A DNA stretch of 64,000 nt from Hyphomicrobiales bacterium (GTDB lineage Bacteria; Pseudomonadota; Alphaproteobacteria; Rhizobiales; Rhizobiaceae): NCBI GenBank assembly GCA_900472675.1, contig UCJA01000025.1, forward strand, positions 1 through 64,000, in the 5' to 3' direction. Positions 33,582 through 42,414 of this stretch are shown piece after piece (positions within the stretch are counted from its first letter, which is position 1; every line of letters begins with the position of its first letter). Under the pieces are notes generated by a model. It ran no database searches and was not told the DNA's origin. It saw only the letters and a program-made list of their open reading frames with translations. Made by a program: the position numbers and the translations under genes.

Positions 33582-33761
33582 GTCATCACCGGTTTTGAGC
33601 TAGCTGATGCTTGAACCATGCAGCAGGACCTTGGTTCCTTCAAGGGCGTATCCGCCTCTTGTATAAGTCAATTCTCATAACCATCTTACCGCTACACCCC
33701 GTCTTGATGGCCGCCTGCAGCGACGCTTCGTCGTCGCGCGTTTGTGGCTGTCCGGGTTGAA

Positions 33762-33796
33762 GAGGGCGCTCCCCTGCACAAGGGTCGAGCGCCCTC
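33762..33796 (+). promoter_or_regulatory. Hairpin upstream of the esterase gene
   Basis: GAGGGCGCTC pairs perfectly with GAGCGCCCTC; after a 2-base bulge, CCCT pairs with AGGG around a GCACA loop. 45 bases before the esterase ATG, in the 259-base divergent region opposite the copper cluster. Could be a leader structure or a terminator of an unseen transcript. Confidence 0.4.
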
Positions 33797-33840
33797 GCTA
33801 TGTCCCCTCACTCTGTCCTTGTCCTCACCGTGAGCTCTTA

Positions 33841-34437
33841 ATGGATTCCAACAGCCACCTCGTCATCTTCCTGCATGGCATTGGCGCGTCCGGCGCCCAG
33901 TTGATGCCGCTCGCATCCTCCTGGCGGTCCGGCCTGTCGGGTGCCCGTTTCGCGGCACCGGACGCGCCCTTCCACCATCCGCGCGGGCATCAGTGGTTTG
34001 CCGTCGATGGGAGCCAGTTGCGCCCGGATCGCATCCAGTCGGTGCGGGAGGCTTTCGACCGCACCGTGAGCGAGATTGTGGAGCGTGAGGGGTTTGGAGG
34101 GGCGCATGATCGCATCGCCTTTGTCGGCGTCTCGCAGGGCGCGATCGTCGGGCTTGATGCGGTTGCCACCGGTCGCTGGCAGATCGGTGCGCTCGTCTCC
34201 TTTGCCGGTCTTCTGCCACCGACGGAGATTTCGCAAAAGAGCAGGCGCACGCCCGTGCTTCTGGTGCACGGCGAGGCTGATCGCACCATTCCGTCCATGG
34301 CGTCCACCATGGCAGCAGGCCAGCTGAAGGGCGCAGGCTTCACGGTCGAGCTTGATCTCCTGCCAGGAGTCGGACACACCGTCTCCATGGATGGAGCCGA
34401 AAAAGCACTGCGTTTTCTGCAAAAGAACCTGGCTTAA
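33841..34437 (+). CDS. Alpha/beta hydrolase, carboxylesterase (phospholipase/carboxylesterase family)
   Basis: Cytoplasmic esterase of the small PF02230 group. 198 residues from ATG 33841, the start giving VIFLHGIGASGAQL right after the N-terminus. Catalytic triad visible as Ser98 in GVSQG, Asp147 in HGEADRTI and His179 in GVGHT. Substrate unknown; relatives hydrolyse short-chain esters or lysophospholipids. The next gene starts 6 bases after its stop, so the two are co-transcribed. Confidence 0.88.
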   Translation: MDSNSHLVIFLHGIGASGAQLMPLASSWRSGLSGARFAAPDAPFHHPRGHQWFAVDGSQLRPDRIQSVREAFDRTVSEIVEREGFGGAHDRIAFVGVSQGAIVGLDAVATGRWQIGALVSFAGLLPPTEISQKSRRTPVLLVHGEADRTIPSMASTMAAGQLKGAGFTVELDLLPGVGHTVSMDGAEKALRFLQKNLA

Positions 34438-34443
34438 GCCCGC

Positions 34444-35343
34444 ATGAGCGAAGACCCTGCCATCGACGACGAAGACCACGGTCCGGCGACCGTCGAGACG
34501 GTCAGCTTTCCGTTCGACCGCATGACGGTCCAGCGCTTCCGGGAAACCTTTCCACAGGCGCGCTGGAGTGACAGCCTTGGTGCATGGATCGTTCCCGGCA
34601 AGACGGCACAGCGCCGCGTCGCCCTGTGGCGCGCGAAGGAAGCCGCCCGCACCGATCTCTTCGCCACCGAGAAGGGACGGGACGCCTTCCAGTGGGAACC
34701 GATCCTCAGCCCCTACCTGGAGGTCTCCGATTGGGGCTTCTGTATCCGCACGCCCTATTCGCGCACCGTCGTCGAGGAACTGCGGCAGATCCCGTATTCC
34801 CGCTGGAATGGCGAACAGCGTGTCTGGGAGGTCCCTTTTGCGTCTTACGACGAGTTGCAGGCCCGTTGGCAGGCAATTGAGGAAGCCGCCATACGGGCAG
34901 AGCCGGAGGAGCGCCGCAAGCGCGCCGAAGCCCGCAAGGGAAGCGAGGAGGAGGCACAGTCGCGGCGCAGGACAGCGGAACGGCGACGGCGTCGTCTGCC
35001 GGTGCCGAGTGACGCTCTTCCCCCGTTCGAGCGTCCGGTCGGCACTGCGGCGCATGGGGTCGTGGTCGTCTGCGAGATGTCCGGTGAACTGGTGGAGCCT
35101 GACGAGCTTGCCAGTCTCTATCCGGGCGCGAGCCATGACCACGTCTGGTGCACCTGGCGTCTGCCGACGCTCGAAGAACTGGTTCACACCTGGCCCTCCA
35201 AACATCCGGCCGACACGGATGCGAAGACGCGCGGCTGGTGGCAGCCGACGATGGAGGAACTGCGCGAGGCGCGGCGGGCCGCCAAGACCCGCGAGCGCGG
35301 ACGTGACCTTGCCCCGACGGAAGATCGGGTTCAGCCGGAATAG
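34444..35343 (+). CDS. Unknown protein with two HARP-like W-x-x-P repeats
   Basis: 299 residues, no signal peptide. Two similar units are visible: residues 27-60 (MTVQRFRETFPQARWSDSLG, then AWIVP) and about 105-140 (VVEELRQIPYSRWNGEQR, then VWEVP). Each has the form helix, basic W turn, W-x-VP strand, as in the HARP-type annealing-helicase repeats and some phage proteins. A strongly basic, glutamate/arginine-rich stretch follows (RRKRAEARKGSEEEAQSRRR), then a tryptophan-rich C-terminal part. Co-transcribed with the esterase. Nucleic-acid binding is a guess from the repeats. Confidence 0.65.
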   Translation: MSEDPAIDDEDHGPATVETVSFPFDRMTVQRFRETFPQARWSDSLGAWIVPGKTAQRRVALWRAKEAARTDLFATEKGRDAFQWEPILSPYLEVSDWGFCIRTPYSRTVVEELRQIPYSRWNGEQRVWEVPFASYDELQARWQAIEEAAIRAEPEERRKRAEARKGSEEEAQSRRRTAERRRRRLPVPSDALPPFERPVGTAAHGVVVVCEMSGELVEPDELASLYPGASHDHVWCTWRLPTLEELVHTWPSKHPADTDAKTRGWWQPTMEELREARRAAKTRERGRDLAPTEDRVQPE

Positions 35344-35433
35344 ACGCGGTCGGTCTGAGGCTTGATCTGCAGCCCTCCATCCGATCAAGTGGCCACTGTC
35401 TGTCGCGGCACAAGTGAAACCATCCGGAGGCCC

Positions 35434-37170
35434 ATGAGCGATTTATCAACGACTGCCTTCCTGGCCGGCATCTCCGTCCTGCCGGGAAGCGCAAGCGGTC
35501 CGGTGCTGGCCTCCGATGTCGGACTTTCCTTCTGGGGCGGGGTTGATCCCGCCACCGGCATGGTCATCGACAGCCATCACCCCCTTCACGGGCAGTCGAT
35601 CAACGGTGCCGTCCTGGTCATCCCGAGCGGCCGGGGCTCCTGCACCGGAAGCGGCGTGCTGCTCGAACTCATGCTCAATGGCCACGCGCCCGCAGCCCTG
35701 GTGTTTTCGGAAAACGAGGAGATCCTGACGATCGGTGCGATCGTCGCGGCAAGGATCTTCGACACGACCATCCCGGTCGTGCGGATCGCGGCCGCCGACC
35801 ATGATCGTCTGGCCGCCTGCGCCAAGGTCTGGATCGCCGACGGCATGATCCATCTGCAGCAGCCGGCGCCTTCTTCTCACAAAATCGCACCTAAAAGGAC
35901 GGTTGCATCTCTTGCTCTGACGAAGGAGGATGAGGATCTGCTCGCCGGCCATCATGGACGCGCCGCGAAGGCCGCCATGGAAATCATCGTCGATGCCGCA
36001 GCTATCTACGGCGCGGGTGCGCTGCAGGATGTCGGGCGTGCCCACATCGACGGCTGCATCTACACAGGCGATGCGGGCCTTCGCTTTGCCAGGACCCTGG
36101 CGGACTGGGGAGGCCGGGTGAGGATCCCGACGACGTTGAACGCGATCTCGGTCGATTACCGCGGCTGGCGAGGGCAGGGCGTCGATCCGGAACTCGGCGA
36201 GCCGGCAAGCCGTCTGGCCGACGCCTATGTAGACATGGGCGCGGAGCCAACCTTCACCTGCGCTCCCTATCTCCTGGACGATGCGCCCGCTCTGGGCGAG
36301 CAGATCGTCTGGGCGGAATCCAACGCCGTGGTCTTTGCCAACAGCGTGCTTGGCGCGCGAACGATGAAATATCCCGATTACCTGGATATCTGCATCGCGC
36401 TCACCGGCCGTGCACCGAGGGCCGGCTGTCATCTCGCCGCCGAACGGCAGCCGGAGCTGGTGGTCGACGTGTCCCGGCTGTCGCCGGGCGACGACGCCTG
36501 GTTTCCGCTGCTCGGCTATCATGTGGGCAAGCTTGTGGGCTCGCGGATCCCGCTGCTGGTGGGGATGCAGGCGAGCGCGCCAAGCCGCGATGACCTGAAA
36601 GCATTCGGCGCCGCTTTTGCCACGACATCCGCAGCGCCCATGTTTCATGTCGCCGGCGTGACGCCCGAATGGATGGCGCCGGAGATGTCTCCCGCTTCGG
36701 GACTGCCGATTATGGTCGTGGAACGGGAAAACCTCGCCGAAAGCTGGGTGGAGCTCAACGGCACTTTAGAATCATGCGATATCGGCCTGATTGCTCTGGG
36801 TAATCCGCATTTCTCGCTGGAGGAGATCGAAGCCTTCGCAAGCCTCTGCGGCGGCACGCAGCACGCACTGACCACCCCTGTCGTCATCACCTGCGGAAGG
36901 CACATCCATGGCCGTGCCGCAGCGGCCGGGCTGGTCGACCGGTTGACGGACATCGGCGTGACATTCGTGGTCGACACCTGCTGGTGCATGATCGGCGATC
37001 CCATCATACCGCCGGGCATCTCCACTATCCTCACCAATTCCGGCAAATACGCCCATTACGGAACCGGCCTCTCGGGCCGCAGCATGCGGTTCGGCAGCCT
37101 TGCCCAGTGTGCCGCCGCGGCGGCCACCGGCCGGTTCGACAACAGCCTCCCGTCCTGGCTTCGCGCCTGA
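35434..37170 (+). CDS. Aconitase X (fused small and catalytic domains), probable cis-3-hydroxy-L-proline dehydratase
   Basis: 578 residues from ATG 35434, which follows CCGGAGG by 3 bases. The N-terminal 150 residues are the small swivelling domain (DUF126; VIPSGRGSCTGSGVLLELML), and the rest is the catalytic DUF521 domain with conserved cysteines (VDTCWCMIG near the C-terminus) for a metal or iron-sulfur centre and the NSGKYAHYG motif. The Agrobacterium relative acts as cis-3-hydroxy-L-proline dehydratase. An agmatinase-family gene follows after 25 bases, so they form one unit. Confidence 0.88.
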   Translation: MSDLSTTAFLAGISVLPGSASGPVLASDVGLSFWGGVDPATGMVIDSHHPLHGQSINGAVLVIPSGRGSCTGSGVLLELMLNGHAPAALVFSENEEILTIGAIVAARIFDTTIPVVRIAAADHDRLAACAKVWIADGMIHLQQPAPSSHKIAPKRTVASLALTKEDEDLLAGHHGRAAKAAMEIIVDAAAIYGAGALQDVGRAHIDGCIYTGDAGLRFARTLADWGGRVRIPTTLNAISVDYRGWRGQGVDPELGEPASRLADAYVDMGAEPTFTCAPYLLDDAPALGEQIVWAESNAVVFANSVLGARTMKYPDYLDICIALTGRAPRAGCHLAAERQPELVVDVSRLSPGDDAWFPLLGYHVGKLVGSRIPLLVGMQASAPSRDDLKAFGAAFATTSAAPMFHVAGVTPEWMAPEMSPASGLPIMVVERENLAESWVELNGTLESCDIGLIALGNPHFSLEEIEAFASLCGGTQHALTTPVVITCGRHIHGRAAAAGLVDRLTDIGVTFVVDTCWCMIGDPIIPPGISTILTNSGKYAHYGTGLSGRSMRFGSLAQCAAAAATGRFDNSLPSWLRA

Positions 37171-37195
37171 AACTCTCGCTTGCATGAGGTCTTCA

Positions 37196-38152
37196 ATGAG
37201 CAACGAATTCCACCAGCCCGTCGATGCCGCCAAGGTGCCCCGTTTCGCCGGTCACTCGACTTTCATGCGGCTTCCGGTCGTGGAAACCGCAAAGGGCCTG
37301 GATATCGCCTTGGTCGGCATCCCCTGGGACGGTGGAACGACCAACCGGGCCGGCGCCCGCCACGGACCGCGCGAGGTGCGCAATCAGTCCAGCCTGATGC
37401 GGCGCGCCCACCATGTCACCGGCATCCAGCCCTTCAGCGTCGCCAATGTCGCGGATGTGGGGGACCTCACTGTCAACCCCATCGACCTGCAGGATTCGCT
37501 GAGCTCGATCGAGGCGGGCATCCGCGCCATCGTCGAGGAGGGGGCAATACCGCTCAGCGTCGGGGGTGATCATCTGATCACGCTGCCGATCCTGCGGGCG
37601 GTGTCTCAGGGTCGCAAGCTTGGCCTGATCCACTTCGACGCCCACTCCGATACCAACGACCGCTATTTTGGCGACAATCTCTACACCCACGGCACGCCCT
37701 TCCGCCGCGCCATCGAGGAGGGCCTGCTTGATCCGCAGCGGATCGTCCAGATCGGCATCCGCGGCTCGATCTACGAGACGGGCGAGCACGACTGGGCGAA
37801 GGAACAGGGCGTCCGCATCATCTACATGGAGGAGTTCGTTGAGCGCGGTGCGCAAGCGGTCATGGAAGAAGCGCGCCGGATCGTCGGCGACCAACCGACC
37901 TATGTCACCTTCGATATCGACAGCATCGATCCCTCCATGGCGCCGGGGACGGGCACGCCCGAAATCGGTGGCTTCACCACCCGCGAAGCGCAGCAGATGG
38001 TGCGCCTTCTCCGCGATGTCGCGATCGTCGGTGCCGACGTGGTGGAGGTGGCGCCGCCCTTCGATGTTGGCAACGTCACGGCGCTTGCTGGCGCGACCAT
38101 GCTGTTCGAACTCCTGTGCGTTGTGGCCGGACAGGTGTCGGCGCGCCGGTAA
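37196..38152 (+). CDS. Agmatinase/ureohydrolase family protein
   Basis: Manganese enzyme that releases urea from a guanidino compound. 318 residues from ATG 37196. All metal ligands are visible: His126 (GGDH), Asp148/His150/Asp152 (HFDAHSD) and Asp240/Asp242 (TFDIDSIDPSMAPGTGTPE). The substrate could be agmatine, 4-guanidinobutyrate or a related compound; sequence alone does not decide. Transcribed with aconitase X (25-base gap), which hints at a catabolic substrate linked to arginine/proline metabolism rather than polyamine synthesis. Confidence 0.88.
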   Translation: MSNEFHQPVDAAKVPRFAGHSTFMRLPVVETAKGLDIALVGIPWDGGTTNRAGARHGPREVRNQSSLMRRAHHVTGIQPFSVANVADVGDLTVNPIDLQDSLSSIEAGIRAIVEEGAIPLSVGGDHLITLPILRAVSQGRKLGLIHFDAHSDTNDRYFGDNLYTHGTPFRRAIEEGLLDPQRIVQIGIRGSIYETGEHDWAKEQGVRIIYMEEFVERGAQAVMEEARRIVGDQPTYVTFDIDSIDPSMAPGTGTPEIGGFTTREAQQMVRLLRDVAIVGADVVEVAPPFDVGNVTALAGATMLFELLCVVAGQVSARR

Positions 38153-38242
38153 CGGTGCTGGATCGGGTGGCAGGGAACTTGTCAGTTTTGCTCCGCTTCC
38201 AATATACGACATCCAAAATACACGAATGACAGGAGGCCATGC

Positions 38243-40606
38243 ATGGCTGAAGGACGCAAGGCTGCACCGGGACAACCGTCTGCCGGCGGCTGGGGCGCGG
38301 TGAACGCCGTCGAGCGGCATCTGGGCAAACAGCAGATCCTGCTGAAGGGCAACCGGGCGCTGCTGTCCATGAACAAGCCGGGCGGCTTCGATTGCCCGAG
38401 TTGCGCCTGGCCGGATCCGAGCAAGCCGCATGTCGCGGAGTATTGCGAGAACGGCGCAAAGGCCGTCGCTTGGGAAGCCACCAAGAAGCGGACCGGTCCG
38501 GATTTCTTTGCCGAGCACCGGGTTGAGGAGCTCAAGTCGTGGACAGATCATGATCTCGAGGAACACGGTCGCCTGACGCATCCCATGCGCTACGACGCAG
38601 CGACGGACACATACCAGCCGGTCGAGTGGCAAGATGCCCTAACCGACATCGGTGAGCGGCTGCGTGAGCTCGATCCCAACCGTATCAACCTCTATACCTC
38701 CGGCCGCACCTCAAACGAGGCGGCGTTCCTGTGGCAGCTCTACGGCCGCCTCATCGGCACCAACAATTTCCCCGACTGTTCGGACATGTGCCACATGACC
38801 ACGACAGTAGCGCTTCCCGAAAGCATCGGTGTCGGCAAGGGCACCGTGACGCTCGAGGACTGGGAGCATTGCGACGCCATCTTCATCATCGGTCAGAACC
38901 CGGGCACCAACAGCCCGCGGATGATGATCTATCTGCATGACATGGCCAAGCGCGGCGTCCCGATTGTCACCTTCAATCCGTTGAAGGAGCGCGCGCTGGT
39001 GCGCTTCAGCGATCCCCAGAATGCCGTCGAGATGCTGACCGGCCGCGGGCAGGCGATCAGCTCGAGCTATTTCCAGCTGCGCACCGGCGGCGATGTCATG
39101 GCCATGCGGGGCATCTGCAAGGCGGTGATCGCGGCCGACGACGCGGCGCAGCGCGAAGGGCGTTCTCGCATCCTCGACGTCGCCTTCCTGGCGGAACATA
39201 CCCACGGCTTCGAGGCCTTCGCGGAATATGCCCGCAACCTGGATTGGGCGGAGATCGAGCACTACACGGCGCTGAGCCGCGCCGATCTCGAATACGCCGC
39301 CGAAATCTACATGAAGGCCGAACGGGTTATCGCCTGCTGGGGCATGGGCATCACCCAGCACAAGCATGCCGGCGATGCCATGCACCAGATCATGAACCTC
39401 CTGCTGCTGCGCGGCAACGTCGGCCGCCTCGGCGCCGGTGCCTGCCCCATCCGCGGGCATTCCAACGTGCAGGGCGATCGCACGGTTGGCATCAACAAGA
39501 CCCCGACCGAAGCCTTCCTCTCGCAGCTCGACAAGGCCTTCGGCTTCACCAGTCCGCGCGAGCACGGCCATGACACGGCGGAATGCTGCGAAGCCATCCT
39601 GCGCGGCGATGTCGATGCCTTCCTCGCCATGGGCGGCAACTTCTTCCGCGCCGTTCCCGATATCGAACGGATTGCGGAAAAGGTGCCGGACATCGGGCTG
39701 ACGGTGCATGTGGCGACCAAGCTCAACCGCAGCCACCTCATTCACGGCAAGACCGCCTACATCCTGCCGGCTCTCGGCCGCACGGAACTCGACCTGCAGA
39801 ACGGCCAGGTGCAGACCATCACCGTGGAAGACAGCTTCTCCATGGTGCATGGCTCGACAGGCCGTCTTCCGCCGGCCTCCGAGGACTGCCGCTCCGAACC
39901 CTGGATCATTGCCAACCTCGCCAAGGCAACCGTGGCGGATCGGGCGCAGATCGACTGGGACGGCATGGTCGCCGACTACGACCGTATCCGCGACAAGATC
40001 GAGGAAGTCTTCCCCGATCAGTTCCAGCAGTTCAACGAACGCATCGGCCATCCCGGCGGCTTCAAGCTTCCGAATGGTGCAAGCGAGCGCGTCTGGAACA
40101 CACCGACCGGCAAGGCGAACTTCCTGTTCAACCCGGATGTCCGCGACCAGAACGACGACTCGCCCGGGACGCCGCATCTGCAGCTGATGACGCTGCGCAG
40201 CCACGACCAGTTCAACACGACCGTCTATTCCAACAATGACCGTTACCGCGGCATTTCCGGCGACCGGATGGTGGTGTTCATGAACGAAGAGGACATGGCG
40301 GAACTGGGCCTGAGCGAAGGCTCGATCGTCGAGTTCACCACCGCGACGGAGAGGGATGTCGTACGCCGGGTTTCGGGCTTCAAAGTGGTGGCCTATGACG
40401 TGCCGAGAGGCTGCTGCGGCGCCTACTATCCGGAAACCAATCCGCTGCTGCCGCTGTCGCACCGCGATGAGCGCAGCAACACGCCGGCGGCGAAGTCGGT
40501 GCCGGTGATCATCACCCGCGTCGAGCCCGGCAAGCCCGTATCGAGCAAGCCGGAGGTGCCGGAAACGCGGCCCTCCATAAAGAGCGTTGTGGCTCCGGCC
40601 GAATAG
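38243..40606 (+). CDS. FdhF/YdeP-family molybdopterin oxidoreductase
   Basis: 787-residue protein of the formate dehydrogenase alpha-subunit superfamily. The N-terminus carries GGFDCPSCAWPDP and EYCENGAKAV, the reduced cysteine set of the YdeP group; then the molybdopterin domain (YTSGRTSNEAAFLWQLYGR, IFIIGQNPGTNSPR, WGMGITQHKHAGD) and the C-terminal molybdopterin-binding domain with LMTLRSHDQFNTTVYS. E. coli YdeP is linked to acid resistance; the reaction is unknown. No electron-transfer subunit gene lies alongside. Preceded by ACAGGAGG and ended by a terminator. Confidence 0.9.
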   Translation: MAEGRKAAPGQPSAGGWGAVNAVERHLGKQQILLKGNRALLSMNKPGGFDCPSCAWPDPSKPHVAEYCENGAKAVAWEATKKRTGPDFFAEHRVEELKSWTDHDLEEHGRLTHPMRYDAATDTYQPVEWQDALTDIGERLRELDPNRINLYTSGRTSNEAAFLWQLYGRLIGTNNFPDCSDMCHMTTTVALPESIGVGKGTVTLEDWEHCDAIFIIGQNPGTNSPRMMIYLHDMAKRGVPIVTFNPLKERALVRFSDPQNAVEMLTGRGQAISSSYFQLRTGGDVMAMRGICKAVIAADDAAQREGRSRILDVAFLAEHTHGFEAFAEYARNLDWAEIEHYTALSRADLEYAAEIYMKAERVIACWGMGITQHKHAGDAMHQIMNLLLLRGNVGRLGAGACPIRGHSNVQGDRTVGINKTPTEAFLSQLDKAFGFTSPREHGHDTAECCEAILRGDVDAFLAMGGNFFRAVPDIERIAEKVPDIGLTVHVATKLNRSHLIHGKTAYILPALGRTELDLQNGQVQTITVEDSFSMVHGSTGRLPPASEDCRSEPWIIANLAKATVADRAQIDWDGMVADYDRIRDKIEEVFPDQFQQFNERIGHPGGFKLPNGASERVWNTPTGKANFLFNPDVRDQNDDSPGTPHLQLMTLRSHDQFNTTVYSNNDRYRGISGDRMVVFMNEEDMAELGLSEGSIVEFTTATERDVVRRVSGFKVVAYDVPRGCCGAYYPETNPLLPLSHRDERSNTPAAKSVPVIITRVEPGKPVSSKPEVPETRPSIKSVVAPAE

Positions 40607-40632
40607 CCGGATCCCGTCATCCGAAAACAAAT

Positions 40633-40658
40633 CTGGCGGCCCTTGGGCCGCCAGTTTT
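40633..40658 (+). terminator. Intrinsic terminator after the YdeP-like gene
   Basis: CTGGCGGCC and GGCCGCCAG form a 9-bp GC-rich stem with a CTTG loop, followed by TTTT and a further TTT after CG. Confidence 0.85.
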
Positions 40659-40676
40659 CGTTTAGGTGGTTCGGTG

Positions 40677-42050
40677 TCAGCCGTCGGAGCGGAACCGGTC
40701 CGTGTCGAACCTGTCCGGCAGGCCGAGCGGCTCGGGCTCAGGAGCAAAGGCCGGCGGCGTGTGGTCGGCCAGCGCACGATCGACCACGACAGGGGCCGTC
40801 AACCCTGTGCGGCTTCCGGGTGCCGAGATGGCCCAGGCCAGCAGGGCTTCCTGCCCGTCGAAGGCATCTTCGGCTTCGGTCTCGACAGGAGTGATAGGCA
40901 GGGAAGCGATCGACGCGGACGATTGCTCCGGGTCTTTGCCCAGATCCCGGCCAATGACCTGGCCGGATGTCAGGCCCATCTCAGGTGCGGTCGTAAAAGC
41001 TTTGGAAAGCGAGGGCACCGTCAACGAAGGCTTGATCTGCAGTGCCGCCATCTCGACCGGCGCGGGGGCTGCCGTCGAAGGTCCGGCCTTGGCTGCCACA
41101 ACAGGCCGCAGGGCCGGCGTCGGCACGGCAAGCGCTGCGAGATCGGCAAAGGCTGGCGCGGTGGGAGCCGGGACGGATGGGATGGGACGGATCTGCGCGG
41201 CAAGTGCGACCTCGGCACGGCTGCGCGGCGAGGGCAGCATGGCAGTGGCTATGCTGCGACGCGACGGCACGGGGACGTCGTCCTCATCCTCTTCAGGCGC
41301 TGCCCGCGCGATCTCGAATGCCTTGATCCCGGCGCCGCGACGCTTGGATTGGGCGACCGCCTCCGCATAGCCCGCAAGCAGCTGACCATCCGATGGCAGG
41401 TGCCGAGTCCGCCCGTTGGGGAAGAGGCGTGCCAACTCCCGGCGCGGCAGGCGCGGCCAGGCGCGGACATTGCCCACATCCACATGCACGAAGGTGGGGT
41501 AATAGCCGACGCCGCCGGCTTCCTGCTTGATCGCGAGACCCCGCAGGGTGGAAAGGCTGACCCCGGGAATGTAGAAATCGATAGCCTTGCCGAGCATGTG
41601 CTGGCTCTTGGTGGCGACGCCGGAGACGCGGGAGCGCCCCTTCAGCATGCTGTTGGTCGCAGGCGACCGGTAGCCGGACACGATATGGATATAGCCGTTG
41701 GCGCCGGCCCCGTCATAGATCTCCCACAACAGGTCGAACAGGCGCGGATCCATGCGGGTGCTCTGGTTCTTGCGCCAGTCGCGCAGGAATCGGTTCATTT
41801 CCGTAAGGCCCCGCGTATCGAAGCGTCCGTCCCGCTTGTAGGTAATCACCGCCCGCTCGCCCGTATGCGTAAAGAACAGTTTCAGTGTCCGGTCCTCGGC
41901 CTGCGCACCCACGACCGATCCGACCAGGGCGGCCAGCGCAAGTGCTGCCAGGCACGACGCCCGGCCGGCAGCAAGCACCAGTCGGCTTGCAAGGCCAGCG
42001 CCGGAACCCGAGGCGACATGGAAAAACGGACATGACAGAGACTGGAACAC
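40677..42050 (-). CDS. DUF882 (peptidase M15-like) exported protein with long C-terminal tail
   Basis: 457 residues from a GTG start that is not certain; a hydrophobic signal-like stretch ends at AQA-E (about residue 51). The catalytic-type domain (residues 55-200) shows the LAS-metallopeptidase ligands: SGYRSPATN, SQHMLGKAIDFYIPG (His and Asp) and FVHVD. E. coli YcbK and other DUF882 proteins are probable murein peptidases. The remaining 250 residues are low-complexity alanine/proline-rich sequence, probably unstructured. Divergent from zwf. Confidence 0.82.
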   Translation of the reverse strand: MFQSLSCPFFHVASGSGAGLASRLVLAAGRASCLAALALAALVGSVVGAQAEDRTLKLFFTHTGERAVITYKRDGRFDTRGLTEMNRFLRDWRKNQSTRMDPRLFDLLWEIYDGAGANGYIHIVSGYRSPATNSMLKGRSRVSGVATKSQHMLGKAIDFYIPGVSLSTLRGLAIKQEAGGVGYYPTFVHVDVGNVRAWPRLPRRELARLFPNGRTRHLPSDGQLLAGYAEAVAQSKRRGAGIKAFEIARAAPEEDEDDVPVPSRRSIATAMLPSPRSRAEVALAAQIRPIPSVPAPTAPAFADLAALAVPTPALRPVVAAKAGPSTAAPAPVEMAALQIKPSLTVPSLSKAFTTAPEMGLTSGQVIGRDLGKDPEQSSASIASLPITPVETEAEDAFDGQEALLAWAISAPGSRTGLTAPVVVDRALADHTPPAFAPEPEPLGLPDRFDTDRFRSDG

Positions 42051-42105
42051 AACAAACCCGATCGACTGGGAAAACCTGGGTGAAAGAACAAACCCCGAAG
42101 GACGC

Positions 42106-42144
42106 GCCCTTGGACAGGTCCGAGGGAATGCCCTTGGACAGGTC
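42106..42144 (+). repeat. 15-base direct repeat upstream of zwf
   Basis: GCCCTTGGACAGGTC occurs at 42106-42120 and, identically, at 42130-42144, a 24-base period. Each copy contains TTGGAC, which resembles a -35 box. The repeats lie between the divergent DUF882 gene and zwf and could be operators or tandem promoters. Confidence 0.5.
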
Positions 42145-42414
42145 GAGTATGGTCAATGAAATGCTAATGAGAGGTTGAGGAAATGGCCAGCCGTGTCGCT
42201 CACACGCATTCGTGAGGATTGGCGGCGGCTCGCCGGGCAGTTTTGGGGCAGGAATTGTAGCGGCCGACACGGACCTGTTACGGATCTTGTGCTTGATTTT
42301 GAGAAGGGCTCGGCGCTTTCGTAGCCGTCATGAGCGGGAACCGCATTCATCCGATTGCTGCCACGCTCTCCCGTCCTATATCCGTTCCGCCGACCTCTCC
42401 TGGAGCTGCGACTG

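Noticed and set aside
33611..33645. CueR/HmrR copper operator near the copper cluster
   Set aside because: A dyad is present but spacing and -35/-10 placement do not fit MerR-type operators; kept only as a low-interest finding.
38711..40777. 688-codon open frame on - opposite the YdeP-like gene
   Set aside because: Same reason: antisense shadow of a strongly supported gene.
42032..42178. 48-codon open frame on + between the DUF882 gene and zwf
   Set aside because: It contains the 15-base repeats (as PLDRS repeats) but has no clear ribosome binding site and overlaps the DUF882 start region; more likely promoter DNA.
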